Shown here one piece after another: positions 43,715 to 50,739 of a stretch of DNA of 64,000 nucleotides (position 1 is its first letter; every line of letters starts with the position of its first letter). The DNA is taken from contig NZ_SSTC01000002.1 in assembly GCF_004801855.1 (NCBI RefSeq), positions 1-64,000 on the forward strand. The letters run 5' to 3'. The stretch comes from Pseudomonas sp. A-1. Its GTDB lineage: Bacteria > Pseudomonadota > Gammaproteobacteria > Pseudomonadales > Pseudomonadaceae. The notes under the pieces are model-generated. The model was not told the origin of the DNA. It did no database searches and saw only the letters and a list, made by a program, of their open reading frames with translations. A program made the position numbers and the translations under genes.

Positions 43715-44470
43715 TTACTCCAGGTTGAGCTCCGCCGGCTTCTTCAGGACGCGGTACAGGTTCTCGTCCGGGTGCGCGCCTTCGGTTTCCAGCGCGATGG
43801 TCCCGGCCTCCAGCATCAGCAGGATGACGCGGCGGGCCTCGTCGTAGCTGAGGGCGAAGCGCGACTGCAGGTAGCCGAGGTCGATGGTCTTCTTGCGGGT
43901 GACGACAGCGGCCTCCAGATCGGCCAGCGTGTGGCCCGCGAAGGTTTCGGCGGCCGGCAGGCTGAGAGTGTCGTCTGCGGTGGTGTACTCGGCATCGAGC
44001 GGGGCGTCATCACCCCAGGCACCAGGATCCTGCATGTCCCGGTCGCCGCCGTTCAGGTCCAGCGGGTTCTGGTCGGGATCGGGCGCGACGGCGCCGTCGA
44101 CGTTGCCCATGAACTCATCGGCGCCGCCCAGGATGATCAGGCAATCCTGCTCGACGGCATCCAGCAGCTCGTGGCGGCAGGGGCTGTGCTGGTTGATCAC
44201 CAGGACCGCCTTCATCTTGTCCTTGATCGCCACAGACTCGAGCTTGCCATAGGCGGTTTTGCGCTCAGCGCTGGCGATCATGTGCACGGCCAGGGTCACG
44301 GCATTGGTGACCTGGGTCTTCAGGCGATCGATGACGTCGGCCTGCTTGGCCTCGCTCATCTTCTGCCAGCAGTCGGGCATGATGCGGATCTCCTGCACCA
44401 GGCCGGCGAGGATCTTTTCGCCGATATTGTCGGCGGTCATCTGCAGAAACTGCGGGTTGTGCTCGGTCAT
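43715..44470 (-). CDS. Phage protein with C-terminal FtsK gamma-like winged helix
   Basis: The 251-aa protein has a helical N-terminal half, an acidic linker (about 140-190) and a C-terminal DNA-binding-like domain, LGYLQSRFALSYDEARRVIL and LMLEAGTI, resembling the FtsK gamma domain. AAGGA precedes ATG 44470. It may guide a partner to DNA. No catalytic motif is seen. Confidence 0.65.
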   Translation of the reverse strand: MTEHNPQFLQMTADNIGEKILAGLVQEIRIMPDCWQKMSEAKQADVIDRLKTQVTNAVTLAVHMIASAERKTAYGKLESVAIKDKMKAVLVINQHSPCRHELLDAVEQDCLIILGGADEFMGNVDGAVAPDPDQNPLDLNGGDRDMQDPGAWGDDAPLDAEYTTADDTLSLPAAETFAGHTLADLEAAVVTRKKTIDLGYLQSRFALSYDEARRVILLMLEAGTIALETEGAHPDENLYRVLKKPAELNLE

Positions 44471-44480
44471 GCGGTAGTCC

Positions 44481-44681
44481 TTATGCGGCTGCAATGCGCT
44501 CCAGCTGCTCGAGCTGGGTGTCGCTGAGGTAGGTGCGGGTGCCGTAGCGCTGGAAGTTCGCGCGCAGGTCCGCGGCGAACTGGTCTTCCCAGTCGTTGCT
44601 GGCGTTGAGCTCGGCGGCGCCGAGGAGCGCGGTGAACTCCTCGGGCCGGTCGAAGATTTCCGTGATGGTGCGAGAGGCCAT
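44481..44681 (-). CDS. Small phage protein of unknown function (66 aa)
   Basis: The acidic product (WEDQFAADLRANFQRYGTRTYLSDTQ) ends six bases into a short gap after RecT. Its position between recT and the gamma-domain gene suggests the same operon. No family is recognised. Confidence 0.65.
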   Translation of the reverse strand: MASRTITEIFDRPEEFTALLGAAELNASNDWEDQFAADLRANFQRYGTRTYLSDTQLEQLERIAAA

Positions 44682-44687
44682 CGGCGC

Positions 44688-45506
44688 TTACTCGAAGTTC
44701 AGGCCGTCCAGGTTGGCGGGCTGCTGCTGGGCCTGGGGTTTGGCCTGCTGCCGCGCGGGCTCCGGCTCGGGCTGGAGGATCTCGCCGGTGATGGTGTCCA
44801 CCACCTCGGCCTCCTCGTGCGGCAGGGCCTCCTGCCGATCGGCCTGCGGGGCGGCAGGCTCGACGGTGCGCAGGGTGTCCAGGTCGACCGAGTAGCCGCC
44901 GGAGCCGTCGCGCTTCGCGTCAAAGGTGTCGCGCAGCTCTTCCTCGGTTTGCAGGCCCATGCCCAGATCGGGCGCGTAGGCGCGCTGCCAGAAGGCGGCG
45001 GCGCGGTAGATGAACATCTGGTCGGGCATGGTCTTCCACTTGCTGCCGTTCTTGGTCGACCAGCCCTCGGCGTTGACCATCTCCCAGGTGACCCAGATCC
45101 CATCGAGGCGCTCGTTGGTTTCCTTCTCGACCGCCCAGGCGCGGCAGCCGTAGTCCTTGTCGCCGGGCTTGCCCTTCCACTCGTAGCGCAGGGTGCTGTA
45201 GCGCCCGCAGGTGTTCACCGTGGCGATCAGGAACTTGCTCGACCAGCCCGGGGTGCCGTGCACCACGTACAAGTTCTGCATTGTCATGAGGGGGTTGGCG
45301 CCGATGCGTTGGGCCATGTCCAGCGCGATCATGCAGTTGGGCAGGTTGCCCTGGTACTGCTTGGGCACCAGGTCCGAGGAGGCAAACGCCTTGGCGATGC
45401 GTTGCATCAGCTCGAAGCCCTGCAGGTCAAAGAAGCTCATGGCGACGGGCGCTTGAGCACGCTGCTGGGGCTGCTGGAGCTGTTGAATGGAAGTGGGTTG
45501 GTTCAT
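44688..45506 (-). CDS. recT: RecT/Red-beta family recombinase
   Basis: The 272-aa protein has the RecT core: FELMQRIAKAFASSDLVP, ALDMAQRIGANPLMTMQNLY, GWSSKFLIATVN and FWQRAYAPDLGMGLQTEEEL. RecT anneals single-stranded DNA during phage recombination. The following exonuclease-like gene would supply the 3' overhang. An acidic-proline tail is typical. Confidence 0.93.
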   Translation of the reverse strand: MNQPTSIQQLQQPQQRAQAPVAMSFFDLQGFELMQRIAKAFASSDLVPKQYQGNLPNCMIALDMAQRIGANPLMTMQNLYVVHGTPGWSSKFLIATVNTCGRYSTLRYEWKGKPGDKDYGCRAWAVEKETNERLDGIWVTWEMVNAEGWSTKNGSKWKTMPDQMFIYRAAAFWQRAYAPDLGMGLQTEEELRDTFDAKRDGSGGYSVDLDTLRTVEPAAPQADRQEALPHEEAEVVDTITGEILQPEPEPARQQAKPQAQQQPANLDGLNFE

Positions 45507-45519
45507 CGTGTGCTCCTGG

Positions 45520-46329
45520 CTATTCGGCCTTGTAGGGACAGGTCTTCCAGCGCACGCAGTAGCGTGCGCTGCAGAGAGGGCTTTGCGGGTTGGGCGGGAA
45601 CAGGCCGGTGCGGAACATGTCCGCGGCGAACTGGATCAGGCCGGGGTAGTCCTCTGTGCCGACCATCAGCTCGCGGGCGCCGATGATTTCGCCGGTACCG
45701 GTTTCCGGCCGGCCCTTGGTCTTGAGGCCGATGATCTCGGCCGGCGCGGTGCAGGGCTCGCCGGTGGTGTGCTCGTAGAGCAGCTCGTAGGTGCCGAGCT
45801 GGGGCTTGTGGCCCTTGGTCTTGGCGACGCCCTGGCTGACCGCGGCGCCGCCGGTCTTCACGTCGGCGATGCCGATGCCGTCGCAGTCGCGCTTGATGCG
45901 CGCCCTGTCCAAGGTGCCTGTGAGACGCACGACGACCCCGCCGCCGCAGTTGATCTCAAGCGGCTTGGTTTCCAGCTCAACCGCCACGAACTGGTAGCGG
46001 GGGCTGATGTCCAGGCAGTAGCGGGTGTGCAGGGTCAGGCCGGTGGCTTCCGCCTCGCTTGGGGTAAGGTCGGAGCCGCGCCAGTCGACGTCGAACTCGG
46101 GATGGCGAAGCGTCTCGACCAGGTGCTCTGCGGCATCGAAGGCCGAAAGCTCCTGGCCGGCGATACGGGCGGCGTCGAAGGCCGCGGTGCTGGCGTGGAT
46201 GGCGGTACCGAGCAGGGCGCGCGGGCTACTGGGCGACTTCATGCCCAGCAAGTGGACGCCCTCCCAGCGGTACCCACAGTCGAACAGCGAGCCCCAGGAC
46301 GAGGCTCGAACGGTGGTGGTGCTGGTCAT
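45520..46329 (-). CDS. PD-(D/E)XK nuclease, partner of RecT
   Basis: The 269-aa protein has GTLDRARIK and GIADVKTG, which supply the Asp and D-x-K residues of the PD-(D/E)XK active site, and QLGTYELLYEH, a typical following helix. It carries a Cys near the start (DCGYRW) and a C-terminal C-x4-C-x5-C cluster, reminiscent of the 4Fe-4S cysteines of AddB/Cas4-type nucleases. Lying 13 bases upstream of recT, it is the probable exonuclease of the phage recombination pair. Confidence 0.85.
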   Translation of the reverse strand: MTSTTTVRASSWGSLFDCGYRWEGVHLLGMKSPSSPRALLGTAIHASTAAFDAARIAGQELSAFDAAEHLVETLRHPEFDVDWRGSDLTPSEAEATGLTLHTRYCLDISPRYQFVAVELETKPLEINCGGGVVVRLTGTLDRARIKRDCDGIGIADVKTGGAAVSQGVAKTKGHKPQLGTYELLYEHTTGEPCTAPAEIIGLKTKGRPETGTGEIIGARELMVGTEDYPGLIQFAADMFRTGLFPPNPQSPLCSARYCVRWKTCPYKAE

Positions 46330-46341
46330 GGGGTGTTCCGA

Positions 46342-46461
46342 TCAGGAAGTGATTGCCTCGGCCAGGCCCAGCGCCGCGCAGTATGCGGCCATGGCCAGGA
46401 GGGCGAGGGATGTGCCGCACCAGGTGGCACGGCGGCGGGCTTTCTGGTGCTCGGAGGTCAC
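46342..46461 (-). CDS. Membrane micro-protein (39 aa)
   Basis: The short product starts with a basic head (TSEHQKARRR) and one hydrophobic helix (SLALLAMAAYCAALGLA). GTG 46461 overlaps the stop of the upstream gene (GTGA), supporting translation. Function unknown. Confidence 0.45.
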   Translation of the reverse strand: MTSEHQKARRRATWCGTSLALLAMAAYCAALGLAEAITS

Positions 46462-46652
46462 GGTCGCACCTCTAGCTCGATGTACCGGCGCCCGCCGCGG
46501 ATGGTCAGCGCACCTCGCAGGCCGCACTCGATCAGCGGGGTATTCGGTGGCAGACCCAGCGCCTCGGGCAGCGGCCGGGTGGTGAGCACGGTGACGGTGC
46601 GGATCTCGTTGAGCTGGTCGTCGACGATGCTGCGGACGGGGGAGGTGGTCAT
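46458..46652 (-). CDS. Small phage protein of unknown function (64 aa)
   Basis: The soluble product has a beta-rich end (CGLRGALTIRGGRRYIELEV). Its ATG overlaps the stop of the upstream gene. No family is recognised. Confidence 0.55.
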   Translation of the reverse strand: MTTSPVRSIVDDQLNEIRTVTVLTTRPLPEALGLPPNTPLIECGLRGALTIRGGRRYIELEVRP

Positions 46653-47005
46653 GCTTCGCCTCCCGCGCGCTCGGCGATGAAGCGGGAGCGGCACTCGTTG
46701 TCCATGCAGATCCGCAAGCAGTCGAGCGGCTCGCCAACCACGTCGTCGAGGCGGTCGCGCAGGGTGCGCCACTTGCTGTCACTGACGCGGAACAACGCGG
46801 CCATGGCGTCGATGATCTCGGCGTGGCTCATCACCTCGTAGGCGTACTCGGCGAACGCCTTGGTGGTTTCCTTATCGCCGCTGTCGAGCAGGTCGGAGAT
46901 GCGATCCTCTGCCTCTTCACGGGCGTAGTCGTGCTCGGGTTCGGCTGTGTCGTGGGCGAACTGGCCGCGGCGCATGGCGGCGGCATTGCGAAGTGCTGGG
47001 GTCAT
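46649..47005 (-). CDS. Phage protein of unknown function (118 aa)
   Basis: The acidic helical protein has a DYAREEAEDRISDLLDSGDK stretch and two Cys near the end. ATG 47005 has GGAG upstream. Codon use fits the phage block. Confidence 0.65.
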   Translation of the reverse strand: MTPALRNAAAMRRGQFAHDTAEPEHDYAREEAEDRISDLLDSGDKETTKAFAEYAYEVMSHAEIIDAMAALFRVSDSKWRTLRDRLDDVVGEPLDCLRICMDNECRSRFIAERAGGEA

Positions 47006-47418
47006 GGCGTGCTCCTGCGTGCATGAGTCGACGCACCGCGCTGATGCGGCGACCGATGCAGACTGGGGATGGGAGGAGGGTGCCGGCAGTGCCACCACGG
47101 GATGCCGGCGGTGATGCAGGGCGCATCGGGAAGACCAGCGATTCGCATGCGCTACCTCGGGCTCATGCGCGATGCGCTGCCACTGAGCTGCATGGTCTGG
47201 CCTTTCCGATCCGCCCTGGTGGGGCGGTCGGGCCGGTCTTTCCCGGCTGTCATCTGCTCTTCGCCACCGGCGCAGTTGCCGGCATGGGGCCTCGTACGGG
47301 GCTGGCTTGCGGATTACTCGAACTGCTGGGGCGCATGTCCGCGACCGTGATCGCGGCTGCCGAGGGTTTCAGCGCTGACCCCTGCAGCATCCCGATCCAC
47401 CGGCGGGTGTCGCTGCGG
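47006..47418. other. Gene-free interval (about 410 bases)
   Basis: Plus-strand open frames here lack a ribosome binding site and read against the operon. The minus strand is broken by stops. It may hold an untranslated part of the left transcript; I see no terminator or tRNA-like fold. Confidence 0.4.
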
Positions 47419-47643
47419 TTACTGGCCGCGGGCCTTGGCGATGGCTGCGCGAGCTGACTTGATGGCATTACCAAGACCGCAGCAGTAATACGGCTCGTCC
47501 CACCTTGCGCATACTTGCTCCAGCGCCTCCAGCAGCCCGCTGTGGTCGCCCGGCATAGCCGCGACTACGCGCCCGCCGGCCAGCTGCTGGCCCACGTGGA
47601 TGCCCTCGGCGTGGTCCTCGATGACTACTGTGATGCGGGTCAT
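47419..47643 (-). CDS. Small phage protein of unknown function (74 aa)
   Basis: The product ([20 protein letters not shown] start, [20 protein letters not shown] end) is soluble. Its ATG overlaps the stop of csrA, so the two are translationally coupled. Confidence 0.65.
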   Translation of the reverse strand: MTRITVVIEDHAEGIHVGQQLAGGRVVAAMPGDHSGLLEALEQVCARWDEPYYCCGLGNAIKSARAAIAKARGQ

Positions 47644-47834
47644 GCCGGCACCGCCTTCGCAGGGGCCGGCAGTCCGGCCTGGATGCGCTGGTAGATCTCC
47701 TCGCGGTGGACGTCGATGTCCTTCGGCGCGTTGATGCCGATGCGTACTTGGTTGCCTTTCACTCCGAGGACGGTGACGGTTATGTCGTCGCCGACCATCA
47801 GGGTTTCGCCTACGCGCCGAGTCAAAATCAGCAT
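47640..47834 (-). CDS. csrA: CsrA/RsmA carbon storage regulator, canonical form
   Basis: The 64-aa protein begins [20 protein letters not shown] and keeps all known RNA-contact residues (Leu4, Arg6, Arg7 and Arg44 in VHREE). Up to residue 53 it is nearly identical to E. coli CsrA as I recall it; only the tail differs. CsrA dimers bind GGA motifs in mRNA leaders and control translation. AAGGAGG lies six bases before ATG. It sits in the leftward early block behind the pL-like promoter, so it is probably made during lytic growth. Confidence 0.93.
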   Translation of the reverse strand: MLILTRRVGETLMVGDDITVTVLGVKGNQVRIGINAPKDIDVHREEIYQRIQAGLPAPAKAVPA

Positions 47835-47937
47835 TTCTGACCTCCTTGGTCATGGTGTTGGTGTGCTTCCGGCATGGCCCTCGTGTTGAAGGCCATCCCG
47901 CGAAGCACCCGGCGCGGGGCCGGGCACTTGGCGCCTG

Positions 47938-48117
47938 TCAGGCTGCGGTCAGCTTGCTCGGCCGCACGCTCACGGGCTTCCCGTCGACCTCGACCTGGGC
48001 ATACACGCCCAGGCCTTTGCCCGGGCCCCGGTTGATCTCGCCGAGGTACTTGCCGGTCTTCATCTGGCCGCGCGGGTTGGTGAACTTCACCGGCTGGTTT
48101 TTCTTGAACTCGCTCAT
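47938..48117 (-). CDS. Small basic phage protein (59 aa)
   Basis: The product looks like a small SH3-type beta-barrel: FKKNQPVKFTNPRGQMKTGK, then VYAQVEVDGKPVSVRP. GGAAG precedes ATG 48117. It is the first clear gene leftward of the pL-like promoter. Confidence 0.65.
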   Translation of the reverse strand: MSEFKKNQPVKFTNPRGQMKTGKYLGEINRGPGKGLGVYAQVEVDGKPVSVRPSKLTAA

Positions 48118-48258
48118 GGCGCACTTCCTTCGGTTGGTGGTTTTCCCAATGGCCGCTGTCGCCAACGGCCATCAGTGAAAACGTCAGGTCTTGCTGGGCG
48201 CTGTTTCTGGCCACCTGCGCCTGCCTGCTAGACTTCGTGCACTGACCAGGGGCCGTAC

Positions 48259-48516
48259 ATGAAGAAGAAAAAACAGCCAAGCGGCGTGAAGAAGCCAACT
48301 GCTCGCCAGTTGGTGAAGCGGCTGGAAGAGCAGATCGCAGCCGCTCGGTTGCAGATGGAAAGCCGGCAACCTGGGAGCGGTGGTGCCGGCATCGCAAATC
48401 ACATCCTGAATCTTGAGCGGCAACTGGCTGTCGCCAGGTCTCACATCAAATCCAAGTTCTCTTCCGTCAATCACAGCGTGGTCGACGGTTCCTTCGGTAG
48501 CGGCAAGCGCCGCTGA
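48259..48516 (+). CDS. Basic small protein of unknown function (85 aa)
   Basis: The lysine-rich head (MKKKKQPSGVKKPTARQLVK) and coiled-coil-like middle suggest nucleic-acid binding. AGGGG sits six bases before the ATG. It runs against the left operon. No family is recognised. Confidence 0.5.
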   Translation: MKKKKQPSGVKKPTARQLVKRLEEQIAAARLQMESRQPGSGGAGIANHILNLERQLAVARSHIKSKFSSVNHSVVDGSFGSGKRR

Positions 48517-48848
48517 TCCCCTGACCAATCCGCCCTGGGGAGCCAGGCGGGGCACGATGCGTTGCGGGTCATTCGCACGGTTAGAGCATTTCGCCCTGGA
48601 TCAGCCGATGGGTTTCTCCCACCGTTGGCAGGCTTTCGCGCCTGTCTGCTCCCCGGTCGCCGCAAGAGGCATCGTGGTCTGTTTCATCGGTTTTCTGACC
48701 TCCCACCGATGGAGCCGGGAGTGACCTAGGCCGCCAACGCGTGGCGGGGTAGTCGTTCATGGCGCAGGTTGTTAAAGAGCGTTCGGGCCAATGCCCGGGC
48801 ATCGCTGCCCTTGTCGGCCCTGCTAGGGCCTGCCGTGTGTGCGGCGTT
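48517..48848 (-). other. Leader region of the leftward operon
   Basis: Downstream of the pL-like promoter and before the first clear gene lies about 330 bases. It includes a possible hairpin (CCGCCCTGG / CCAGGCGGG at 48526-48547) and one 28-codon frame (48601-48687). No antiterminator gene is recognised. Confidence 0.4.
48601..48687 (-). CDS. Possible leader micro-ORF (28 aa)
   Basis: An ATG at 48687 with GGAGG eleven bases upstream opens a 28-codon frame (start MKQTTMPLAATGEQ). It is the only supported start in the leader. Its product has no known resemblance, and it may be non-coding. Confidence 0.25.
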   Translation of the reverse strand: MKQTTMPLAATGEQTGAKACQRWEKPIG

Positions 48849-48854
48849 GAAACA

Positions 48855-48883
48855 AATATCACGCATTGTGTTTTTGCAGTCAA
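48855..48883 (-). promoter_or_regulatory. Leftward early promoter (pL-like)
   Basis: On the minus strand TTGACT (48883-48878) and GATATT (48860-48855) are 17 bases apart, close to sigma-70 consensus. Two repressor-type operators overlap the -35 and the -10/spacer. It reads into the csrA and recombination genes. Confidence 0.75.
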
Positions 48884-48896
48884 CACGAATCGTGAT
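48858..48896. promoter_or_regulatory. Operator pair over pL (OL-like)
   Basis: ATCACGCATTGTGTT at 48858-48872 and AACACGAATCGTGAT at 48882-48896 match the pattern ATCACG-N3-CGTGTT found between cI and cro; the second is the reverse orientation. Centres are 24 bases apart. Confidence 0.7.
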
Positions 48897-48915
48897 TTTT
48901 ATTTCGTGGTGCATG

Positions 48916-48940
48916 AAAAAGCCCGCACGGTGGCGGGCTT
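48916..48940 (-). terminator. Terminator after the 79-aa gene
   Basis: AAGCCCGC pairs with GCGGGCTT; in the minus direction it runs into TTTTTCATG. It ends the paralogue pair transcript just before pL. Confidence 0.75.
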
Positions 48941-48962
48941 GAGGTAGCGCTGATCGACAGGC

Positions 48963-49202
48963 TCAGGAGCGGTCGAGGTACCAAGAGAGGAGCACCCGAC
49001 CGTCGCCGAGGCTGACCAAGCGCAGGTCGGTGGTGCTGCCCAGCTCGTAGAGCAGGCGCTGCCAGTCCTGCAGGCTCTCGCAGGGCCGGCGGCTGATTGT
49101 CACCTCGTGGAGACGCTGAGCCCGAGGTGACCGGATGGCCTCCTGCACACGGCAGGCGAGCGCGAGGTAGGTGTCTGTTGGGTGGAGGTCCGGAATAGGC
49201 AT
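48963..49202 (-). CDS. Small phage protein, paralogue A (79 aa)
   Basis: The product shares with its neighbour the pattern Y-x-x-L-A-x-R-x-Q, PRAQ, a D-W-x-x-LL helix and a C-terminal DG-x-V-x-L-x-W strand. Function unknown. It follows paralogue B by 27 bases and ends at a terminator. Confidence 0.65.
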   Translation of the reverse strand: MPIPDLHPTDTYLALACRVQEAIRSPRAQRLHEVTISRRPCESLQDWQRLLYELGSTTDLRLVSLGDGRVLLSWYLDRS

Positions 49203-49229
49203 GGGAAGATCCTTTTCACTCGGAGCTGA

Positions 49230-49478
49230 TCACTCGGTACTCGGTGCTGCCCAGGTCAGGTAGACGGAGCCGTCTTCCTGGGGCGCCAGGGTCACGCTCT
49301 CTTCTTCGCTCAGTTGCTCGAGCAGCAGGTTCCAGTCGTCCTCCAGCTCATCCGGCTCGCGGGCGATGACGGCCCGGCGCTCCAGCTGGGCGCGCGGCGC
49401 CAGGATCAGCTTCTGGATCCGGCGGGCGAGGAGTTCGTAGGGAGTGGGAAGGGTGGTGGCGGTTGCTTTCTTTGCCAT
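49230..49478 (-). CDS. Small phage protein, paralogue B (82 aa), LexA-controlled
   Basis: The soluble product (ELLARRIQKLILAPRAQLE, DWNLLLEQLSEEES, DGSVYLTW) is clearly related to paralogue A, so a local duplication occurred. AAAGGAG precedes ATG 49478, and a perfect LexA box lies 16 bases upstream of the start, over the likely promoter. SOS induction is therefore expected. No known family. Confidence 0.7.
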   Translation of the reverse strand: MAKKATATTLPTPYELLARRIQKLILAPRAQLERRAVIAREPDELEDDWNLLLEQLSEEESVTLAPQEDGSVYLTWAAPSTE

Positions 49479-49494
49479 GCAGGCATCTCCTTTG

Positions 49495-49510
49495 CTGTAT
49501 GTATATACAG
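49495..49510. promoter_or_regulatory. LexA (SOS) box in the prophage
   Basis: CTGTATGTATATACAG fits CTGT-N8-ACAG exactly, with an AT-rich core and TA on the right flank, as in strong operators. It overlaps the promoter region of paralogue B. Confidence 0.8.
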
Positions 49511-49567
49511 TATTTTGAGATGAACGCGAGAGCAAGAGGGAGATGGTGTAGAACGGCTGACGCAGAA

Positions 49568-49594
49568 ACAAAAAGCCCCGCTCAGTGGCGGGGC
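49568..49594 (-). terminator. Terminator of the repressor operon
   Basis: GCCCCGC and GCGGGGC form a seven-base stem, followed in the minus direction by TTTTTGTTTC. It closes the cI-nuclease-RsmF-like-membrane protein set. Confidence 0.8.
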
Positions 49595-49677
49595 AAATAG
49601 GGGGAAACTCTCAGTCCCTGCAGGCTATGCCCCGGACCGTGAAGGTTTCGTCATGCGGATGTCGGGCAGACGTGAAT

Positions 49678-50142
49678 TCAACGCTGGCTCTGCAGCTGTC
49701 CAGAGGCCCAGGCTTTCTCGAACCTCTCGCGGGCCTTATTGGCCGACGCCTCGCACACCTGCTTCCGCTGATCGGACTCTGGATACATGCACGCTCTGGA
49801 CGGCTGGTAGAAGTGCTCCCAGGCGTCATCCTTCGCGGCGATCTCGGCCTGCCGGAGCCGTGCTGCCGCGACTAGCTCGGCTTGGCGACGCGTATCGACG
49901 GCTTGCTGCCGGGCGAGCTGCTCGGGGGTTGGCCTCGGAGGGGGAGCGGCCAGGCGCTGTCGTGCCTGCTGTTGCTGCTGGATCTTCTGGACGGCGGCCT
50001 GAGCTTTCTCGGTCTGCTGCTGAGTCATGTCCTGGATGGCGGAAGCGCTCACCCGGTAGACGGCGTATGAGCCACCGACGGAGATGATCACGCCCAGCAG
50101 CCAGGCGATGGGGGATAGTGGTTTGCGGTGGCGTCGTGCCAT
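49678..50142 (-). CDS. Membrane-anchored Gln-rich protein
   Basis: The 154-aa protein has one N-terminal helix (IAWLLGVIISVGGSYAVYRV), a Gln/Ala-rich coiled stretch, a proline linker (APPPRPTPEQ) and a C-terminal part with two cysteines (ACMYPE...QVCEAS), probably periplasmic. It is the last gene before the operon terminator. Start at 50151 is also possible. No family is recognised. Confidence 0.6.
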   Translation of the reverse strand: MARRHRKPLSPIAWLLGVIISVGGSYAVYRVSASAIQDMTQQQTEKAQAAVQKIQQQQQARQRLAAPPPRPTPEQLARQQAVDTRRQAELVAAARLRQAEIAAKDDAWEHFYQPSRACMYPESDQRKQVCEASANKARERFEKAWASGQLQSQR

Positions 50143-50238
50143 GAGTGGCATCCGTGCGATAGATCACAAAATGATATCGCAGAGGATCGCCGCTCGGGAG
50201 GCATGAAGTGAAAAGCCTACGCGGCGACGGCCGCTCTC

Positions 50239-50457
50239 TCAGATTGGCTGACGCTCTGTTAACTCCTCCCGCAGCACCAGCAGCTCACGCGGCGCATCGA
50301 CCATCAGTCGCACCTGGGCGCCGCGACCGCTTATTTCCTTGATAGTGATCTCGATGCCATCGGCCTGCAGGGCGCGCAGGAACTCCTGCGGGTCGGCTGC
50401 GGGGTCGAGGGTAATGACCAGCTTCTGGCCTGCTTTGCGGCTGAGGATGAGGGGCAT
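50239..50457 (-). CDS. CsrA-family protein, RsmF/RsmN-like (copy 2)
   Basis: The 72-aa protein starts PLILSRKAGQKLVITL, then has an inserted segment DPAADPQEFLRALQADG before the beta strand IEITIKEI, and ends VDAPRELLVLREEL, where the Arg equals Arg44 of CsrA. The inserted helix is the mark of Pseudomonas RsmF/RsmN. It follows copy 3 by 26 bases. Being downstream of cI, it is expected in the lysogen. Confidence 0.85.
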   Translation of the reverse strand: MPLILSRKAGQKLVITLDPAADPQEFLRALQADGIEITIKEISGRGAQVRLMVDAPRELLVLREELTERQPI

Positions 50458-50483
50458 GGTTCGCGTCCTGGCGATCAGTTTCG

Positions 50484-50717
50484 TTATTGGCTGAGGGACT
50501 CGCGCTGGGCGTTGTCCCGCGCTACAAGCTCCTCTCGCAGCACCTTCACTTCCTGTGGCGCCGTGATGTCGAGGTACACCCGAGAGTCACCGATGAAGGC
50601 GACGCCGATCTCTATCCCTTCTTTGAGGATTCGCTGGACGGCCTCCTGCAGATCTGCGGCTGGATCTATGGTCAGGAAGATTCGCTGTCCGACACGGCGA
50701 GTGAGCTGGAGAGGCAT
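50484..50717 (-). CDS. CsrA-family protein, RsmF/RsmN-like (copy 3)
   Basis: The 77-aa protein has PLQLTRRVGQRIFLTI, the inserted DPAADLQEAVQRILKEG, IEIGVAFIGDSRVYL and ITAPQEVKVLREELV with the conserved Arg. Copies 2 and 3 are each other's closest relatives in the window. AAGGA lies before ATG; the leader CAACGCAAGGACG is shared with the nuclease gene and contains a GGA that CsrA-type proteins could bind. Its gap to the nuclease gene is 22 bases. Confidence 0.85.
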   Translation of the reverse strand: MPLQLTRRVGQRIFLTIDPAADLQEAVQRILKEGIEIGVAFIGDSRVYLDITAPQEVKVLREELVARDNAQRESLSQ

Positions 50718-50739
50718 GGTACGTCCTTGCGTTGAAGGG

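Noticed and set aside
46993-47457. Plus-strand frame in the gap beside the csrA neighbour
   Set aside because: No ribosome binding site, wrong strand for the operon and a product without pattern.
48726-48914. A 62-codon minus-strand frame starting at 48914
   Set aside because: Its start lies upstream of the pL-like promoter, has no ribosome binding site and sits against a terminator; the sequence is better explained as operator and promoter.
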